From the NCBI RefSeq assembly GCF_000168975.1, contig NZ_AAUW01000021.1, positions 1 through 64,000 of the forward strand: a DNA stretch of 64,000 bases, read 5' to 3'. The position numbers were made by a program, and so were the translations under genes. Below, in pieces: positions 8,656-18,320 of the stretch. Below the pieces are notes generated by a model. That model was not told the origin of the DNA. It searched no databases and saw only the letters and a list, made by a program, of their open reading frames with translations. Numbering within the stretch: the stretch's first letter is position 1; every line of letters begins with the position of its first letter. Source of the stretch: Roseibium aggregatum IAM 12614 (GTDB taxonomy: Bacteria; Pseudomonadota; Alphaproteobacteria; Rhizobiales; Stappiaceae).

Positions 8656-10794
8656 TTATTCGTCCATCTGCAGAAGGGCTGATTGATCGTCTATGCTGAT
8701 ACGGTCCAGGGGCTGGATGTTGACGTCCGCCGAAAGCTCCTGAAACGACAGGACGGGTAGGTCGGGAAAGTCCCTTTCGACAATCTTGCGAACGAACCTG
8801 CGCAGATCCATCGGCGCGATGATCGCTGGCTGGGTGGCGTTCAGGCTCTGATCCGTTACCGTCTGCTTGATCGAGGACACCAGCTGGCGGTGCAACTCGG
8901 GCGACAGGGCCAGGTAAGATGCGCCGGATGTCTGCCGGACCGCGGCGCGGATTTCATCCTCAACGCCCTTTGACAGGAGGTAAGCCGGCACGATGTTCTG
9001 ACCGGCCGAAAACTTGTAGGTGATATAACGGCTGAGGGAGGTCCGCACATGCTCGGTCAGCATGATGGGGTCTTTTTCCTTGGCGCCCCATTCCACCAGG
9101 CACTGCAGGATCGTGCGCGTGTCGCGGATGCAGATTTCCTCGCTCACCAGCCGCTGCAGGACGTCGGCAATCGTGGTCACCGGCAGTACGCGGGAGACCT
9201 CTTTCACCAGCTCGGCAAAATCCGTCTCCATCTGACTCAGTACATACATGGTCTCCTGGATACCGACGAATTCTGAGGCATGGCTCTTCAACACATGCGC
9301 GAGGTGAAAGGTCAGCATCGAGGTCAGCGTGAGCACCTGAATGCCCGCGCTCTTCGCGGTGGTCTGGTGTTTCATGGCAACCCATAGGCTTTTCGTTCGC
9401 GGCAGAAACGCCTCGCCGACCTCATAGGGAATGCCGAACATGTCCAGATTAGCTTCAGTTTCCCGGGCAATGAAGAACCCGGGTCTTGCCCGGCCCGCCG
9501 CAACGGGGATTTCATTGACCATGATCCTGTATTCACCTTCCCTCAGATTATCGTTCAGCCTGAGGTTGATGCCCGGAAACGGCACGCCGAGATCGAAATA
9601 GAGAGCCTTGCGTACGCGCGCAACTTCCTGATCCAGCACCTCGGGACGAATCGCGCCGCGGACGGCAGAGGAAATGTCAACCATGAGGGGAATCGTCAGC
9701 TGGAAGGTGACGGCCTTGGCCGCTCCGCCCGGAGCATCGTCCCCTTCAGGAAACGAAGGCACGTTGCCATCGCCGAAAACGGCCGGCGCGAAACTGGGCA
9801 GATCGTTCAATGTTCTCGATTTCTGAACATTCTTGCGGTTGCGTATAATGATGATGCCGCCCGCCCCACACAAGAACGAAAGGGACAGAAAAACACTTGG
9901 AGGAAAGCCGGGGATCGCCGCGAAACCGAGCAGGATACCGCTGGCGATCAAAAGGGCCTTGGGCTCCTTGACCAACTGGTAGGTTATATCGCTGCCCAGA
10001 TCCGTGTTTTCTTCCGATGACACGCGAGTGACGATGAAGCCCGCGGTGATGGAAATGAAGAGTGCCGGGATCTGCGCGACAAGCCCGTCGCCGATCGTCA
10101 GGAGCGCGTAGATATCCAACGCCTCCGATGTGCTCATTCCGCGCTGGTTTGTGCCGATCAGGATGCCGCCGATGATGTTGACCGCAATGATAATCAGCCC
10201 CGCGATAGCATCGCCCTTCACGAATTTCATAGCGCCGTCCATAGCGCCGTACAGCTGACTTTCCTTCCCCAGCTTCGTTCGGCGCCGCTTGGCTTCCTCC
10301 ATGTCGATCAAGCCGGATCTGATGTCGGAATCGATCGACATCTGCTTGCCCGGCAAGGCGTCCAGAGAAAAACGCGCGGAGACTTCCGCCACGCGTTCCG
10401 AACCCTTGGTAATGACCAGGAAGTTCACAATGGTGACGATCAGGAAGATGACAATTCCCACGATGAGGTTACCTGAGACGACAAAGTTTCCGAAGGTCTC
10501 GACAATCTGTCCGGCATCCGCCTGAAGCAGGATGAGCCGGGTCGTGGTAATGGACAGGGCCAGCCGGAACAGCGTCGTGAGTAGAAGGATCGAGGGGAAC
10601 GCGGAAAACTGCGTGACGTCGGAAATGTAAACGGCGACCATCAGCAGGATCGCCGAGATACACAGGTTCACGCCGATCAAGCTGTCCACCATCAGCGTTG
10701 GCAGCGGCAGAATCATCATGAACACGACGCTGAGCAACAGGAACGCAAGCACAATGTCGCTGCGCTGCGATAAAATCATTAAAAATCTGGACAT
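8656..10794 (-). CDS. sctV: Type III secretion export gate protein SctV
   Basis: About 712 residues from ATG at 10794; upstream ATGs at 10842 and 10872 are also in frame, and none has a strong ribosome site. The N-terminal half holds about eight membrane segments beginning RSDIVLAFLLLSVVFMM and the FHIPEP-family cytoplasmic loop (KGSERVAEVSARFSLDALPG, GKQMSIDSD). The C-terminal half is the cytoplasmic domain that forms the nonameric ring receiving chaperone-substrate complexes. It is homologous to FlhA, LcrD, HrcV and InvA. It is transcribed away from the rest of the operon, sharing the 10795-10958 spacer. Confidence 0.95.
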   Translation of the reverse strand: MSRFLMILSQRSDIVLAFLLLSVVFMMILPLPTLMVDSLIGVNLCISAILLMVAVYISDVTQFSAFPSILLLTTLFRLALSITTTRLILLQADAGQIVETFGNFVVSGNLIVGIVIFLIVTIVNFLVITKGSERVAEVSARFSLDALPGKQMSIDSDIRSGLIDMEEAKRRRTKLGKESQLYGAMDGAMKFVKGDAIAGLIIIAVNIIGGILIGTNQRGMSTSEALDIYALLTIGDGLVAQIPALFISITAGFIVTRVSSEENTDLGSDITYQLVKEPKALLIASGILLGFAAIPGFPPSVFLSLSFLCGAGGIIIIRNRKNVQKSRTLNDLPSFAPAVFGDGNVPSFPEGDDAPGGAAKAVTFQLTIPLMVDISSAVRGAIRPEVLDQEVARVRKALYFDLGVPFPGINLRLNDNLREGEYRIMVNEIPVAAGRARPGFFIARETEANLDMFGIPYEVGEAFLPRTKSLWVAMKHQTTAKSAGIQVLTLTSMLTFHLAHVLKSHASEFVGIQETMYVLSQMETDFAELVKEVSRVLPVTTIADVLQRLVSEEICIRDTRTILQCLVEWGAKEKDPIMLTEHVRTSLSRYITYKFSAGQNIVPAYLLSKGVEDEIRAAVRQTSGASYLALSPELHRQLVSSIKQTVTDQSLNATQPAIIAPMDLRRFVRKIVERDFPDLPVLSFQELSADVNIQPLDRISIDDQSALLQMDE

Positions 10795-10958
10795 CTGTGA
10801 AAATCGGCCAAACGCTGTTTCGAAAAACGCACAAAATACCATTTCAGCGTAATTGGGTGTGCTATTTAGCACAGCAGGGCGCCGATTTTACCTCTACAAA
10901 GCACAATTGCCAAATACTTCGGTCAATTGCGGTTTAAAAGGCGAGTTGTATATAAATT
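10795..10958. promoter_or_regulatory. Divergent promoter region between sctV and the sct operon
   Basis: A 164-base AT-rich spacer between sctV (minus) and the TPR gene (plus). The motif CAATTG occurs twice (near 10899 and 10923), and the stretch before 10959 is AT-rich (TATATAAATT). It should hold promoters for both directions. No operator of a known regulator can be assigned. Confidence 0.45.
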
Positions 10959-11384
10959 ATGAGGCAGCCCTTCGAATTTTGTGAAATTTTTTCGTCCGAT
11001 GAACTCCGTTTATTTGTTGATATCGGTTTTGTCGCGATCTCGCGGGGTAATTCCTGTGCCGCGGCAGCTGTCTTCGAGGCGGTTAGGTTGGTGCGTCCGA
11101 AGCAGGAGGCTGGATATATCGGCGGTGCTCTGGCGTGTCTCGCGCAAGGTGAGGCGGAGGCGGCTATCCAGTTCCTGCGGGCTGGGCCGAAAACAGCCGC
11201 TTCCAGAGCCTTTCTCGGACTTGCTCTCGTCCTGCGGGGGGAGTGCGGAAATGGGCGGAGTGTCCTGCAATCCGTTGTCGATCTTGCGCCTTCTACCCCG
11301 TTGGAGGAGCTTGCGCGGGGGGTTCTTGCGGAGGGGGGCTTCGAAATGACGGGGAGGGTACCGTATCGTCGCGGCTTTGTCTGA
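10959..11384 (+). CDS. TPR-type type III secretion chaperone (SctG-like)
   Basis: 141 residues forming about three TPR-like helix pairs (FVDIGFVAISRGNSCAAAAV, GGALACLAQGEAEAA, FLGLALVLRGECGNGRSVLQ). Its size and fold fit YscG/PscG, which with YscE clamps the needle subunit in the cytoplasm, or the HrpB1/HrpK group. It is the first gene of the plus-strand operon and is followed 98 bases later by sctI. A SctE-like partner and the needle gene are in the second block, which supports the YscG-like reading. The family assignment is from pattern, not alignment. Confidence 0.6.
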   Translation: MRQPFEFCEIFSSDELRLFVDIGFVAISRGNSCAAAAVFEAVRLVRPKQEAGYIGGALACLAQGEAEAAIQFLRAGPKTAASRAFLGLALVLRGECGNGRSVLQSVVDLAPSTPLEELARGVLAEGGFEMTGRVPYRRGFV

Positions 11385-11482
11385 GTCGCCGGGTGATGGC
11401 GGCTCGTGCCGGAAGAAAGTGGCCGGCAACTGGTGCTGGAAGGTTTAGTCTATCCTGTTCGGGTTTTTGAGGTGTTAGCGAG

Positions 11483-12085
11483 ATGATTTCCAACGGCGAT
11501 GTAGCAAGTTTTTCGATGCAGATGCCTCTTCCGCGCGAGGAGGTCGCGGCTGACGCTGGCGGCGCGGCCGCATCGTCGGTCGATCGTTTCGTCGGCGCGA
11601 TGAAGGTGGCGCAGGCGCACTCCGCGCCGGAGGTTGAGGCTGACCTGGTTGTGCGGCCGGCAAGTGTTGCGGAGACGGCTGAAGGAGGAACCGGTCCGCG
11701 GCGGCAAGGCGGCGTTCCGGGCGAACCGATCCGCCCGGACGAGGCCGCGGGCGCGGGGAATACCTATGCCGAAATCTCGGCCGCTGCCGACGCGGCCAAG
11801 GCCGCTGCCAGGGCATCCGCCTCCGAAGTGGGATTTGTCCCCCGAGCCGACGGAGTGGAAGACAACAAGGGTGACATCATCCTTGACGGGCTGAGCTGGT
11901 TGCGCGGTGCCTTCGATGCACAGGCGGACAAGGTGGCTGAAACTTCGACAGCTTCAGTAAGCGGAACGGAAAGACTCTTGGAAACACAAATGGAAATAGT
12001 CAAGTATTCCTTGCTTATGGATGTTACGTCAAAACTCGTCGGGAAATCCACGCAGACCTTCGACACTTTGATGAAGGGTCAATAA
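11483..12085 (+). CDS. sctI: Type III secretion inner rod protein SctI
   Basis: 200 residues. Only the C-terminal part is conserved in this family and it is present: LLETQMEIVKYSLLMDVTSK followed by LVGKSTQTFDTLMKGQ, like YscI/PrgJ/HrpB, which polymerise under the needle between the export gate and the secretin. The N-terminal 130 residues are rich in Ala, Gly and Glu and look disordered. This is longer than YscI (about 115), so the N-terminal extension is a lineage feature. It lies directly before sctJ. Confidence 0.85.
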   Translation: MISNGDVASFSMQMPLPREEVAADAGGAAASSVDRFVGAMKVAQAHSAPEVEADLVVRPASVAETAEGGTGPRRQGGVPGEPIRPDEAAGAGNTYAEISAAADAAKAAARASASEVGFVPRADGVEDNKGDIILDGLSWLRGAFDAQADKVAETSTASVSGTERLLETQMEIVKYSLLMDVTSKLVGKSTQTFDTLMKGQ

Positions 12086-12104
12086 ACAAGGCTAAGTAAT
12101 AAAT

Positions 12105-12920
12105 ATGTCTATTTTTGAGAAGCGCAAATACGTAATTCGAATACTATTTTTATTTGGCTGTATTCTTGTTTCCGGTTGCCGGCAAGACCTCTATACGGGT
12201 TTGTCGGAGCAGGATGCGAATGGCATGTTGTCGGTACTGATGGCGAACGGAATCAGTGTCGAGAAACGCTACGATGGTGACGACGGGGTCTCGCTGCTTG
12301 TCGATGAGGCAGATTTGGCTCCGGCCATCGGGATTCTGTCCGAAAACGGTTTTCCTCGTACGGAGCGGGAAAGCATCGGAAGCGTCTTTCAGAAGAGCGG
12401 GATCATGTCGTCTCCCTTCGAGGAGCGTGTCCGTTATATTCATGCCTTGGGAGAAGAGGTGTCCGGAACCCTGAACGAAATTGACGGGGTTCTTATGGCG
12501 CGGGTGCATGTCGTTCTTCCGGAGAAACCTGAACTCGGCGAGGTTATTGTACCATCATCTGCCGCTGTTTTCATCAAGCACAGCAAGAATGTCGATCTTG
12601 ATTTTATCACGCCCCAGATCAGGCGCCTGGTCAGCAATTCCATCCAGGGTGTCGAATACGACAGCGTCACGGTAGTACTCGTCGAGGCCGAGCCTCCTCA
12701 GATTATCTCCGGGGGGCAGGTTCGAATACCGGTTACCGAACTGGTTCCGGGCTTAGGTGTTCGCGCCAGCGACATCGACAAGTTCTGGGGCATTGCTGCT
12801 GTAACCGCAACTATTCTGGCCCTGCTTGTGGCAACCAATATTTCCGCTGTGTTCGCATTCCTCAGAGTTCGCAGGACGTTGAAACGTCAGGAAGCGGGCG
12901 AGGTTAACCCGGCAGGCTAA
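12105..12920 (+). CDS. sctJ: Type III secretion inner-membrane ring lipoprotein SctJ
   Basis: 271 residues. A signal sequence ends in LVSGC (lipid-modified Cys25), followed by the two ring-building domains: DLYTGLSEQDANGMLSVLM and the YscJ/FliF core (ARVHVVLPEKPELGE, SAAVFIKH, IRRLVSNSIQGVEYDSVTVV). A C-terminal transmembrane helix occupies about residues 226-249. The protein forms the inner ring of the basal body with SctD. Gene order sctI-sctJ-sctK-sctL is typical. Confidence 0.95.
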   Translation: MSIFEKRKYVIRILFLFGCILVSGCRQDLYTGLSEQDANGMLSVLMANGISVEKRYDGDDGVSLLVDEADLAPAIGILSENGFPRTERESIGSVFQKSGIMSSPFEERVRYIHALGEEVSGTLNEIDGVLMARVHVVLPEKPELGEVIVPSSAAVFIKHSKNVDLDFITPQIRRLVSNSIQGVEYDSVTVVLVEAEPPQIISGGQVRIPVTELVPGLGVRASDIDKFWGIAAVTATILALLVATNISAVFAFLRVRRTLKRQEAGEVNPAG

Positions 12921-13171
12921 GGGCCCTGCGTTATGCGGTGCATTCTGGCATATGTCGGTCGCCGAAAGACCGCCTCATGGCTTTCATTCCACGCGCGGGG
13001 GGGCCGGGAAGGTGACGGTAGGCTCCGTCTGGCGGGGGACCACGGCGGCAGGGTTTACCCGGTGTACCTGCGTATCGGGCGGGCCGCACCGTGTTTCGCT
13101 GCGGCCGGAAATCGGAAGTCGGTGCTCTGTCTGGTCCAAGTCAATACTCTTCGGTATTAGGTATTTTTTGA

Positions 13172-13933
13172 ATGAATAACAGTCGCTACAACCTGGATGA
13201 GGATGTATTAACACGAAACGTTCAGCTTGCCATGTATTTAAGGCACCCGGTCGGGTTCATTCACAAGGACTATCTGGAGATCACTTCTCTGGATGCCGGT
13301 TCCGTGTGCCTCCTTGCCGCCCATCCGGCTTTTTCCAGGTCCATCAACCGTATAATCGCACGTCAGGCGGGAACAGACACTTTTGACCTATCGGAAGCCT
13401 GGCTGCGGAGCCTGAAATGCTCCGACGAGCATCAGATCGCTTTTGACTTAGCCACCAGTCAGGAAGAACTACTTGTTTCGACGGCAAACAAGGTTGCCTC
13501 CATCCACCTCTACCATCATCTGCGCAATTGCGTGAAAAAGAGCCGGCGGAATCTCATCGAGAATTACATAGGGGCCCAGGCCTTTCTGACGTCCTTGAGG
13601 GAAGCGCCTGTGCTCTATCCGCATTTGGTCGAGAAGGGGAAAGAGATCCGGATCGACGCCCTGCTTGCCGGGGACCCGAAAGCGGCGGACTTCGAGGGCA
13701 TGCCGTCGCCGGCTTCGGCGGATGACAGTTTTCGCGACCTGAACCCCGTGGTCTGGCTCGGATTGTCGACGCTATTCGCCTTTCTGAAGAATACGGACAG
13801 CATCTGTTCCTCGCTGTTTGTCTTGCGATTTCCAAAATCGGCGGTTTCCAGACATGTCACGGAACAAACCATGACGAAGCAACAGATGTGTGAGGTGACT
13901 CACCTGCTCAAGCATCGGGGAGGGGCACGATGA
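13172..13933 (+). CDS. sctK: Type III secretion sorting platform protein SctK
   Basis: 253 residues with low conservation, called by position between sctJ and sctL and by length (YscK about 209, NolU about 212). The N-terminal pattern fits: YLRHPVGFIHKDYLE, then an SINRIIARQAG segment. SctK links the cytoplasmic pods of SctQ/SctL to the inner ring. Its stop overlaps the sctL start (ATGA at 13930). The 251 bases upstream contain no clear gene, which is unusual in this otherwise packed operon. Confidence 0.7.
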   Translation: MNNSRYNLDEDVLTRNVQLAMYLRHPVGFIHKDYLEITSLDAGSVCLLAAHPAFSRSINRIIARQAGTDTFDLSEAWLRSLKCSDEHQIAFDLATSQEELLVSTANKVASIHLYHHLRNCVKKSRRNLIENYIGAQAFLTSLREAPVLYPHLVEKGKEIRIDALLAGDPKAADFEGMPSPASADDSFRDLNPVVWLGLSTLFAFLKNTDSICSSLFVLRFPKSAVSRHVTEQTMTKQQMCEVTHLLKHRGGAR

Positions 13934-14598
13934 AATTTCTGTACAATCCGCAAAAGATCGGTCTTGCCGTTGTTCGAGGCGAGGGGGTGATCAAGGCGAA
14001 GGATCTTGATGCCCTCTGGTCAGCAACTGAAATTGTCACCTCTGCTGAAGAAAAAGCCGCTGAAATAATCGCTGCCGCGCGGGCCGAATTCGACCATGAA
14101 AAAGAGCGTGGATACCTCGAAGGTAAGGAACTGGCCCAAAGGGAAGCGTTGACATGCCTGTTAGCGGAGCATGTCTATATCGACAAGAAGCTTCAGGGCA
14201 TGGAGCAGCGTCTGGCTTTTCTCGTCAAATCCAGCGTACGGAAAATTCTTTCGGAATTTGACGAAACGGATCTGGCAGTTTCCGTAACAAAAAGCGCGTT
14301 GCGGCAAATGCGAGAAGAACAGGTCATACAAATTCGCCTCGCCCCGTCCATGATGGAATCCATAGCGCCAATTGCCCAGGCATTCGAGGAAAAGTACTCT
14401 GGAGAGAGGTCGGTCGAACTGATCGAGGACGCAAGTATCCCACCGCCAAACCTAGTCTTTGAAACCGGAACCGGGCGTATAGAATGCGACATTCTTACCG
14501 AACTTTCGGAAGTGGAAGACGCAATTGATAGAAATATCTACAGTCTTTATGAGGATGAGGTTCCAGGTGGCGCCCTTCTCCAGGAGGAGGAGCAATGA
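13930..14598 (+). CDS. sctL: Type III secretion ATPase stator SctL
   Basis: 222 residues, of the FliH/YscL/HrpE type. A long N-terminal helix (AEEKAAEIIAAARAEFDHEK) is followed by a C-terminal domain with KSSVRKILSEFDE and the conserved late segment (VFETGTGRIECDI). It forms a dimer that binds the N-terminus of SctN and connects it with SctQ. It overlaps sctK and sctN by four bases each, so the genes are translationally coupled. Confidence 0.85.
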   Translation: MKFLYNPQKIGLAVVRGEGVIKAKDLDALWSATEIVTSAEEKAAEIIAAARAEFDHEKERGYLEGKELAQREALTCLLAEHVYIDKKLQGMEQRLAFLVKSSVRKILSEFDETDLAVSVTKSALRQMREEQVIQIRLAPSMMESIAPIAQAFEEKYSGERSVELIEDASIPPPNLVFETGTGRIECDILTELSEVEDAIDRNIYSLYEDEVPGGALLQEEEQ

Positions 14599-15977
14599 GT
14601 TCCTCAACCGAACTTGAATACAGAATGGCGATTGAGAAAAGACGCGAACGTATCGATGAAAGATTTGCCGAGATAATATCCGGTCTGGGCGCCGCCGTGG
14701 ACAAGAAAAACCTGTATTCCGTCAACGGCAAGGTAAGCAAGGTAATCGGAACGGTCGTCTATGCCGTTGTTTCCAACGTTAGAATTGGCGAAATCGTAGA
14801 GCTTTATACGCGCTCGACCGGCAGGAAACTTGAGGCCGAAGTCGTCGGTTTCGCGAATAACGAAGCCTTGCTCTATCCTTTCGGGGAAACACAGGGCGTT
14901 TCTCCGCAAACCGAGGTTAGACCGACAGGAAAAGTTCAAAGCGTTCCCGTCGGCGAACACCTTTTGGGGCGAGTAATCGACGGCTTTGGAAATTTCATAG
15001 ACGGCAAGTCAGACGAATGTTGCCCTCAAACCTTTTATCCGGTTTACCAGAAACCGCCCAACCCGATGACGCGACGGGTCATCGACGCGCCAGTCACCAC
15101 GGGGATACGAGCCATAGACGGCCTGCTGACGTTGGGTGAAGGCCAGCGTATAGGAATTTTCGCGGCCGCCGGCGTTGGCAAATCGACGCTTCTTTCAATG
15201 CTCGTAAAAAATGCGGATGTCGATGTCACCGTAATGGCCATGGTCGGCGAGCGTGGCCGCGAGGTAAAGGAATTTATCGAGCGCGAACTTGGCCAGGAAG
15301 GTATGAAGAGGACCGTGCTGGTTGTCTCCACGTCGGACAAAAGTCCCATGGAGCGTGTCAAAGCTTCCTACGCCGCAACTGCGGTGGCGGAGTATTTTCG
15401 CGATCAGGGCAAGAAGGTCCTGTTTCTGATGGATTCCGTTACGCGGTTCGCGCGCGCCTTGCGCGAGATCGGGTTGGCCGCTGGCGAATTGCCAACACGC
15501 AGGGGCTTCCCTCCTTCCGTCTTTGCTTCCCTGCCCAAACTCCTGGAGCGGGTTGGCATGAACGACAAGGGATCGATCACGGCGATGTATACTGTTCTGG
15601 TCGAAGGTGATGATATGAATGAACCGGTCGCTGACGAAACTCGATCCATTCTCGACGGCCATATCATCCTGTCCAGCAAGCTGGCTGCCGCACACCATTT
15701 TCCGGCGATCGATATCCTGAACTCCAAGAGCCGCGTGATGGACATGGTCATCAGCGATGAGCACAGGGAACTGGCCGCAATCACTAGGAACCTGCTCGCC
15801 GCCTATTCTGACGTTGAGTTGCTGGTGAAAATTGGTGAATACCAAGCAGGGAGCGATCCTGTAGCGGATCTTGCCGTTGCCAAGATCCAGGACATCAACG
15901 AATTCCTTAGACAGGGTGACGAGCCATTCGAGGACATCGATGGAACGCTCGATAGACTGCGGAGCGTCCTGGATTGA
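14595..15977 (+). CDS. sctN: Type III secretion ATPase SctN
   Basis: 460 residues, FliI/YscN family, usual length about 440. It strips chaperones from substrates and unfolds them at the base of the injectisome. The Walker A loop is at residues 187-198 (GIFAAAGVGKST; many homologues have AGSGVGKST). The catalytic region MVGERGREVKEF and Walker B (VLFLMDSVTRFARA) follow, then the GFPPSVFASLPKLLER segment. All residues needed for hydrolysis appear to be present. The start overlaps sctL and the stop overlaps sctO. Confidence 0.97.
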   Translation: MSSSTELEYRMAIEKRRERIDERFAEIISGLGAAVDKKNLYSVNGKVSKVIGTVVYAVVSNVRIGEIVELYTRSTGRKLEAEVVGFANNEALLYPFGETQGVSPQTEVRPTGKVQSVPVGEHLLGRVIDGFGNFIDGKSDECCPQTFYPVYQKPPNPMTRRVIDAPVTTGIRAIDGLLTLGEGQRIGIFAAAGVGKSTLLSMLVKNADVDVTVMAMVGERGREVKEFIERELGQEGMKRTVLVVSTSDKSPMERVKASYAATAVAEYFRDQGKKVLFLMDSVTRFARALREIGLAAGELPTRRGFPPSVFASLPKLLERVGMNDKGSITAMYTVLVEGDDMNEPVADETRSILDGHIILSSKLAAAHHFPAIDILNSKSRVMDMVISDEHRELAAITRNLLAAYSDVELLVKIGEYQAGSDPVADLAVAKIQDINEFLRQGDEPFEDIDGTLDRLRSVLD

Positions 15978-16453
15978 TCGAAAAGCTGAAACTTCTGCAA
16001 AAGGTCAAGGAAAAGCGGGAATTTGCCGCCCTGAGGCTGATGCGAGCAAAGAAGAGCGATCTGTTCGAAATGAACAAAATAAGAAATAATAAGGAAAAGG
16101 AATTCAGGGAGAGCAGGAAAAAGTTGCCGGAGCGGGAAGACGGTGCCTACGATGTAGTGTTGAATAAAATAGTGGATTTGGATGAGCTAGATATTCTTGG
16201 CGAAAGGCTGTCGGAACTGCATCGTCGTCATAGGAAGACGGAAGAAGACCTCGATCTTTCAACCCGGCAGCGTGAAAAACTGGCCGAAGAAGCGGCAATC
16301 ACGGAATGCAAGTATCAAATAGCACAGCGGAACCGGGAAAAATATGATGCCTTGATCGCTGGTCGAGGGGCCGAGCTTGCACTCCTGAACGAGAAGGATG
16401 AAGAGGCTCTGCTGGAAGATGTCGTTGCAAACCGGAGTTCAGGACACCGATGA
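15974..16453 (+). CDS. sctO: Type III secretion stalk protein SctO
   Basis: 159 residues, almost entirely charged coiled coil (KVKEKREFAALRLMRAKK at the start), as in YscO/FliJ, which sits as a central stalk in the SctN hexamer and touches SctV. The start is TTG at 15974, overlapping the sctN stop; no better start is in frame nearby. The assignment rests on coiled-coil character, length and position between sctN and sctP. Confidence 0.8.
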   Translation: MIEKLKLLQKVKEKREFAALRLMRAKKSDLFEMNKIRNNKEKEFRESRKKLPEREDGAYDVVLNKIVDLDELDILGERLSELHRRHRKTEEDLDLSTRQREKLAEEAAITECKYQIAQRNREKYDALIAGRGAELALLNEKDEEALLEDVVANRSSGHR

Positions 16454-17217
16454 CTAAAGATAATGTTTTGGTTCCGGCCGCTTTTCTGAGGATGCCCAGT
16501 ATAGGTATGGGCTTTTCGTCGAATGCGCAAGGCGGGGCGTCTCACCGTGGAGAAGGCGGCAAGGGGAGTGCCGGCGCGAAAGACACGAAGAAGAATTCGG
16601 GCGAATTCCGCGAAGGGGCGCTGTCTTCTCAAAAGGGGGGGGGCATCGCGTCATCCCAGAGCAGCGCTCTTTTTCAGGTGATGATGGGGCTTGCCAAAGA
16701 TGACGGCGCCGATCGCGACGGGACGCGGGAAGGTGGTGACGAAACCATGATCGTCCTTTTCGAGACCCGTCAAGGCGGTACAAGCATTTCCGCACCGGCG
16801 AAGGCTCAGCAATCATCTCCGGCCGGTCTCGACAGTCAAGTCGAACAAATTTATGAAAAAATAATTTCAAGGCTGGAATCGGTGAAAAGGCCGGGGCCGG
16901 TTGTTTCCAATGCTCCCGTGAATTTCAATATCCCCGTAAATGCCGGCGCGCAGGGGCTAAGCCGGCTGGAGGTGAGCTTTACAGACGCGCAAGTGACGGT
17001 CAAGTTGTTCTTTCCCGCGGGAGAGGCCGGTCAGGATCTGATGCTTGCCGCCGGACAGCTCGGGCATCTTCTGCAGGGACATCTGCCCAACCGGCGTATC
17101 AAGATCCTGCAGGCCGTCTCGCAATCGGACGAAGCCGGCGAAAAGGTTTTTGTCGAAAACGAATTGCTCGCGGGGCAGCCGCTCATCCGATCGCGGCCTT
17201 CGGCGGGCGGGGCGTGA
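16450..17217 (+). CDS. sctP: Needle-length regulator SctP
   Basis: 255 residues. The first 130 are low-complexity, rich in Gly, Ser and Lys, as in the ruler region of YscP/HrpP. The C-terminal part (LSRLEVSFTDAQVTVKLFFP, then a LLQGHLPNRRIKILQ stretch) resembles the substrate-switch (T3S4/FliK-like) domain. It is shorter than YscP (about 515), which would predict a shorter needle if the ruler model holds here. It overlaps sctO and sctQ. Confidence 0.75.
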   Translation: MTKDNVLVPAAFLRMPSIGMGFSSNAQGGASHRGEGGKGSAGAKDTKKNSGEFREGALSSQKGGGIASSQSSALFQVMMGLAKDDGADRDGTREGGDETMIVLFETRQGGTSISAPAKAQQSSPAGLDSQVEQIYEKIISRLESVKRPGPVVSNAPVNFNIPVNAGAQGLSRLEVSFTDAQVTVKLFFPAGEAGQDLMLAAGQLGHLLQGHLPNRRIKILQAVSQSDEAGEKVFVENELLAGQPLIRSRPSAGGA

Positions 17218-18299
17218 TGTCCTTCGAAAACTGGCCTCTTCCAAGATTCGAAATAAAAGCGGACGACGTTTCCCTATGGAACGCGGCGATGTCCCGTGCG
17301 GGTCAGCCGCTCCCGCTTACGGGCGGGGCAAGTGTCACGTTCACACCACGCGTGGGATTGCCTGCCCCCGGCGTGCTGACATCCGTCCTGTTCGGCGACG
17401 AGGTCCGTGCCTACATCGGTATTGAGGAATTTCCGTTTGGCAGACTGTCGGGGGCGGACCTGTCCGTATCCGATCTTCGCGACATGCCCGAGGACCTGGC
17501 CGGCGCCCTGAGACGGGGCATGATCCAGACGATACTGGATACGCTTCAGAGCGAAATAGGTACGGGTTTCGACATCGGAGCGGATGTCGTTCTTGGGGAC
17601 GTCGAGGCCGCCGAACAGGTACAAGACCTCAGCTGGTTCGAGATCGCCTTGCGGCGGGAACCCGAGGAGAAGACGGTTTTTTTCATCGGCATTGCTCCGA
17701 ATGCGATCTGCCGCGAGCTTGCCGGGCGCGTACCGGAAGCTGACAAGGTCGGGGCTGAGCTGGGTCGAATGATCCCCATTCAGGTCGAGCGTCTGGTGGG
17801 CACCGCGGAACTTATGTGGGTGGAAATTTGCGAGCTGGCCCCGGGAGATTGCATTCTCATTTCCGAGGCCGCCGCCGCGGACCAACTAACTGTCATCGCA
17901 AGCGACAGGGTGTTTGCATTCGAGGAGGTCGATGAAGGCTGGTCTTGCGCTAAAACCGTGCCCCTGAAGCAATTATTGTTCAAGAGCCGGGACGCAGGCG
18001 AGACCTTGCTGGACAATTGTGAGTCGGCACTGCCCGAATTTCTTGAGGAAGTAGGCAAGTTTGTGCCCGAAGCGCCGTTGAAGATTGGTCTTTCATTCCG
18101 GCTTGGTTCAGCTAATCTTTCGGCGACTGAGATCGCAAATTGGAGGCCGGGTGCCATTGCGAACCTTCCGGATAGCCTGAACGAAAGCAATACAGAAGTA
18201 AAAGTTGTTGCCAACGACACAACGATTGCACAGGGGGACCTTGTGCGGGTTGGGGATCGCGTCGGCGTGAGATTAAGCCGAATATTTTTCAATACCTAG
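17217..18299 (+). CDS. sctQ: Type III secretion cytoplasmic ring protein SctQ
   Basis: About 360 residues from ATG at 17217, which overlaps the sctP stop (TGATG); a GTG at 17214 is also possible. The C-terminal SpoA/FliN-type domain is recognisable: LPDSLNESNTEVKVVANDTT, then GDLVRVGDRVGVRLSRIF. A first SpoA-like region lies near residues 200-260. SctQ builds the pods of the sorting platform with SctK and SctL. An internal translation start giving a short SctQ-C form is common in this family but not obvious here. Confidence 0.85.
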   Translation: MSFENWPLPRFEIKADDVSLWNAAMSRAGQPLPLTGGASVTFTPRVGLPAPGVLTSVLFGDEVRAYIGIEEFPFGRLSGADLSVSDLRDMPEDLAGALRRGMIQTILDTLQSEIGTGFDIGADVVLGDVEAAEQVQDLSWFEIALRREPEEKTVFFIGIAPNAICRELAGRVPEADKVGAELGRMIPIQVERLVGTAELMWVEICELAPGDCILISEAAAADQLTVIASDRVFAFEEVDEGWSCAKTVPLKQLLFKSRDAGETLLDNCESALPEFLEEVGKFVPEAPLKIGLSFRLGSANLSATEIANWRPGAIANLPDSLNESNTEVKVVANDTTIAQGDLVRVGDRVGVRLSRIFFNT

Positions 18300-18320
18300 A
18301 TTTGACTGGCAACGAAATAT